A stretch of 35,060 bases of DNA from Stenotrophomonas chelatiphaga (lineage in GTDB: Bacteria; Pseudomonadota; Gammaproteobacteria; Xanthomonadales; Xanthomonadaceae), in contig NZ_LDJK01000001.1 of NCBI RefSeq assembly GCF_001431535.1, positions 1 through 35,060 of the forward strand, in the 5' to 3' direction. Position 1 is the first letter of the stretch. Every line of letters begins with the position of its first letter. Of the stretch, positions 31,641-35,060 are shown one piece after another. The translations under genes were made by a program, and so were the position numbers. Below the pieces are notes generated by a model. That model was not told where the DNA came from. It made no database searches and worked only from the letters and a program-made list of their open reading frames with translations.

Positions 31641-33362
31641 TTACTTCACCTCGGCGCTGCCCACCGGGTTGCGCGGATCACTACCGCCAAACAGGGTATT
31701 GCTGCGACGATCCCATTCGACGGTCTGCAGGTTGCCCCAGACGTGACTGGAACCGCGGCCGCCTTCAGCGCTGTCGCCAGGCAGGTCGATCTTGTGGCCC
31801 ATCGCCTGCAGCTGCTTGATGGTGCCGGCATCGAACGCGCCGGTTTCCGCTTCGATCGCATCCGGCAGCCACTGGTGGTGGTAGCGCGGCAGCGCGGCGA
31901 CCTGCTGTGCGGTCAGGCCCTGGTCGTAGCCCAGGATGCCCAGCAGCACCATGGTGATGATGCGGCTGCCACCGGGCGTGCCGAGCACCACCACTTTGTC
32001 GGCGTTTTCCATGAAGGTCGGGGTCATCGAACTGAGCATGCGCTTGCCCGCCTTCGGCGCATTGGCGGCATAGCCCATCACGCCGAACGCGTTGGGGGTG
32101 CCCGGCTTCAGCGCGAAGTCGTCCATTTCGTTGTTGAGCAGCACGCCGGTGCCCTTCGGAATCAGGCCCGAGCCGTACAGCAGGTTCACCGTCTGGGTCG
32201 CGCCGACGCGGTTGCCGTCGCGGTCGATGATCGAGAAATGCGTGGTCTCGTCGTCTTCCAGCGGGGTCGGGTTGCCCGACAGCAGGTCGCTGGGCGTGGC
32301 CTTTTCCGGGTGGATGGTGGCACGCAGGCCCTGCGCGTAGTCCTTGCTGGTGAGCACCTTCTGCGGAATCTCTACGAAGTCCGGATCGCCCAGGAAGAAG
32401 GTACGGTCGCGGTAGGCACGGCGCATCGCTTCGACCACCAGGTGGGCGCGGTGCGCCTCATCCATCGACTTGATGTCCCAGCCTTCCAGGATCTGCAGCA
32501 TGCTCGCCAGCGCGATGCCACCGGACGACGGCGGCGGCGCGGTGGTGATTTTCCAACCGTTGTAATCGAACACGATCGGCGCGCGCGCCTTCACCGTGTA
32601 ACCGGCCAGTTCGTCGGCGGTCCAGCGGCCACCGGCCTGCTTGACGCCGGCCAGCAGCAGCGCGCCGGTCTGGCCGCGATAGAACCCATCGAAGCCGCCA
32701 TCAGCCAGACGCTCCAGCGTGCGCGCCAGTTCCGGTTGCTGGAACAGATCGCCTTCGGCGATCGGCTTGCCGTTGCGCAGGTATACCTCGCGCGTGCCGG
32801 GATAGCGTTCCATCACCTCGCGCCGCGACTGGTAGCCCTTGGCCATCCGCGCATACACCGGGAAGCCTTCGCGGGCGATGCGGATCGCCGGCTGCAGCGA
32901 GGCCTTCAACGGCAGCTTGCCGTGCCTGGACGACAGCTCCACCAGTGCTGCCGGCAGGCCGGGGATGCCGGCCGACCAGGCACCGTTGACCGAACGGTCA
33001 CGATCCAGGTTGCCGTCCTTGTCCAGGAAGGCCGCCTCGGTGGCCGCGGCCGGCGCGGTCTCGCGCGCATCCAGCATCAGGTCCTTGCCCGAAGCTGCAT
33101 CGTGCAGCAGGAAGAACCCGCCACCGCCCAGTCCGGAGCTGATCGGCTCGACCACGGCCAGCGTGGACGACACCGCCACGGCCGCGTCGAAGGCATTGCC
33201 GCCCTGGGCCAGGATCTGCATGCCGGCCTGGGTGGCCAGCTGGTGGCCACTGGCAATGGCCGCGCCATCGGGATGGGCGGCACGGGCCGGGACAGCGGCA
33301 TGGGCCAGCGGGGCGGACAGCAACAGGCCCAGCAGCAACAGGGGGCGCAGGATCGGGTTCAT
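31641..33362 (-). CDS. ggt: Gamma-glutamyltransferase
   Basis: This periplasmic enzyme cleaves the gamma-glutamyl bond of glutathione and related substrates. The 573-aa precursor has a signal peptide (LLLLGLLLSAPLAHA). It should self-process before T373 of TTHFSIID, which becomes the N-terminal nucleophile of the small subunit. The oxyanion-hole pair and substrate loop are recognisable in SSMTPTF and GTPGGSRIITMV. AGMQILAQGGNAFDAAVA is the N-terminal family block. The ATG overlaps the stop of the upstream ferredoxin (ATGA), an odd coupling for a periplasmic enzyme. Confidence 0.96.
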   Translation of the reverse strand: MNPILRPLLLLGLLLSAPLAHAAVPARAAHPDGAAIASGHQLATQAGMQILAQGGNAFDAAVAVSSTLAVVEPISSGLGGGGFFLLHDAASGKDLMLDARETAPAAATEAAFLDKDGNLDRDRSVNGAWSAGIPGLPAALVELSSRHGKLPLKASLQPAIRIAREGFPVYARMAKGYQSRREVMERYPGTREVYLRNGKPIAEGDLFQQPELARTLERLADGGFDGFYRGQTGALLLAGVKQAGGRWTADELAGYTVKARAPIVFDYNGWKITTAPPPSSGGIALASMLQILEGWDIKSMDEAHRAHLVVEAMRRAYRDRTFFLGDPDFVEIPQKVLTSKDYAQGLRATIHPEKATPSDLLSGNPTPLEDDETTHFSIIDRDGNRVGATQTVNLLYGSGLIPKGTGVLLNNEMDDFALKPGTPNAFGVMGYAANAPKAGKRMLSSMTPTFMENADKVVVLGTPGGSRIITMVLLGILGYDQGLTAQQVAALPRYHHQWLPDAIEAETGAFDAGTIKQLQAMGHKIDLPGDSAEGGRGSSHVWGNLQTVEWDRRSNTLFGGSDPRNPVGSAEVK

Positions 33363-33640
33363 TCGGATGGGGGCTCCGCGTAGAGTTCGGGGTGATCGTG
33401 CTGCAGGCCACGTAGCTTGGCCATCAGCTGGTCATGCGTTTCGACGATATCCGGGTCCGGGTCGATGCATTCGACCGGACAGACGACCACGCACTGCGCT
33501 TCGTCGAAATGGCCCACGCACTCGGTACAGCGCGCAGGGTCGATCACGTAGATGGTTTCACCCATCGAAATGGCCTGGTTGGGGCAGGCCGGCTCACAGA
33601 CGTCACAGTTGACGCAGAGCTCGTTGATTTTCAGCGACAC
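33359..33640 (-). CDS. YfhL-family two-[4Fe-4S] ferredoxin
   Basis: The 93-aa protein has two cluster motifs. The first is C9, C12, C15 and C19 (CVNCDVCEPACP). The second is C38, C41, C50 and C54, with the eight-residue insert between C41 and C50 that is characteristic of the YfhL/Alvin type. These have very low-potential clusters and transfer electrons to redox enzymes in the cytosol. The GTG start has GAGGAG eight bases ahead, which fits better than the in-frame upstream extension. The stop overlaps ggt by four bases. Its position between coaD and ggt is common in related genomes (recollection, not checked). Confidence 0.93.
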   Translation of the reverse strand: MSLKINELCVNCDVCEPACPNQAISMGETIYVIDPARCTECVGHFDEAQCVVVCPVECIDPDPDIVETHDQLMAKLRGLQHDHPELYAEPPSE

Positions 33641-33758
33641 GGCGATGACTCCTCGCCCGCGCACCGCATCCGGCCAGCGCGGGCCGGGATGCTGGACTGG
33701 CACCGGCCTGCGCGGGCGCGCGGGCCGGTCAGGGGCGCCGCCACGAAGGCGCCGCCCA

Positions 33759-33786
33759 CGACCACGCCGGTTGGCGTGGCCGCTAC
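33759..33786 (-). repeat. GTAG-headed REP hairpin
   Basis: On the minus strand GTAGCGG leads a 7-bp stem CCACGCC/GGCGTGG with a four-base loop AACC. It lies about 10 bases beyond the stop of the lipoprotein gene and may protect that transcript's 3' end. Confidence 0.68.
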
Positions 33787-33796
33787 CGCACGGGAA

Positions 33797-34291
33797 TTAC
33801 TTGGCTTCGACGAAAACGTAGTCGGCACCGGTGGGCTGCACGACGGACTGCACACGGGCGTTGTCAGCGGCTTCGCCGATGAACAGCACGCGCACGTTCT
33901 TCATCGAATCCGGCGACACGTCCTTGAACACGACCTGGATCATGTCGGCCATCTTGCCCGACGCCGACGAACCGAAGGCCAGCATGTTGCCCGGCTGCAC
34001 GCCACGGGCGACGGCCTGGGTGGCGCTCTCGGTCTGGCGCTCGAACTTGGCGGCGAACTCCGGATCCGATTCCGGTGCGAGGTAGTACAGGAACGGGCTG
34101 TTGGTCACGGTGCCCATGTTCTGCACGGCGACGGTCTGCAGGTACTTCTTCCAGCCGGCATCGTCGTCCTTGGCCGGGGCGACCAGCGCCTGCTGTGCAT
34201 CGGCAGCGGCAGCCGGGGCTTCTTCCTTCTTGCAGGCAGTGAAGGCCAGGGCCAGCGAGGCCAGCAGCATCGCGCGCATGGTGGTGTTCAT
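33797..34291 (-). CDS. Hypothetical lipoprotein (164 aa)
   Basis: The signal region ends in a lipobox LAFTAC, putting C20 at the mature N-terminus. KKEEAPAAAADAQQ follows, a flexible anchor. A compact domain of about residues 45-164 shows mixed strands and helices (QNMGTVTNSPFLYYLAPESDPEFAAKFE). I recognise no family. The residue after the Cys is Lys rather than Asp, so outer-membrane sorting is likely. GGGAG precedes the first ATG by about seven bases. It is read in the same direction as coaD upstream and the ferredoxin downstream. Confidence 0.82.
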   Translation of the reverse strand: MNTTMRAMLLASLALAFTACKKEEAPAAAADAQQALVAPAKDDDAGWKKYLQTVAVQNMGTVTNSPFLYYLAPESDPEFAAKFERQTESATQAVARGVQPGNMLAFGSSASGKMADMIQVVFKDVSPDSMKNVRVLFIGEAADNARVQSVVQPTGADYVFVEAK

Positions 34292-34373
34292 GGATGATCT
34301 CCCGTGGTGGTTCTGTGGATTGCAGTGGATACAAAAAGGTGCCGACGGCGGTCATCCGCCACGGGCGGGTGGA

Positions 34374-35060
<687 letters not shown>

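Overview
The window looks like a chromosomal segment of a high-GC gammaproteobacterium, most likely a member of the Stenotrophomonas maltophilia complex. The strongest evidence is a gene order identical to the SmeVWX multidrug efflux locus (divergent LysR gene, smeU1, smeV, smeW, smeU2, smeX). GTAG-headed REP hairpins of the Stenotrophomonas SMAG type are scattered through it. No database search was possible, so species and symbols rest on recognition alone.

Layout. 1-4.1 kb holds a membrane protein, the tmRNA gene ssrA with its terminator, a pair of coupled tiny ORFs, a stand-alone response regulator, a VOC protein and a DUF1328 membrane peptide. 4.18-11.55 kb is a nine-gene plus-strand operon: ferredoxin-NADP reductase, ketosynthase, MaoC dehydratase, acyl carrier protein, AurF-type diiron oxygenase, CrtI-like flavoprotein, FabG-like reductase, two-cluster ferredoxin and a membrane protein. 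It reads as a self-contained pathway that builds and oxidises an ACP-bound acyl chain, with its own electron supply. I cannot match it to a named product, and it is the best candidate here for an undescribed system. A secreted EEP-family phosphohydrolase follows.

12.6-21.6 kb is the SmeVWX locus on the minus strand, with smeRv divergent. It contains three details worth attention: a 75-codon gene ahead of smeU1, a near-perfect SoxR box between smeU1 and smeV, and the loss of the catalytic Tyr/Lys pair in SmeU1. 21.7-24.0 kb carries an OmpA-type lipoprotein and a DNA photolyase. 24.0-29.8 kb is a tightly coupled four-gene operon for organic phosphorus: TonB-dependent receptor, beta-propeller phytase-like lipoprotein, secreted purple-acid-phosphatase-like enzyme and exported inorganic pyrophosphatase.

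29.9-35.06 kb is mostly housekeeping: upp, an MBL hydrolase, ggt coupled to a YfhL-type ferredoxin, a lipoprotein, coaD and the C-terminal end of rsmD. A perfect 37-bp-arm palindrome separates upp from the MBL gene. No insertion sequence, prophage, CRISPR array or tRNA gene was seen.
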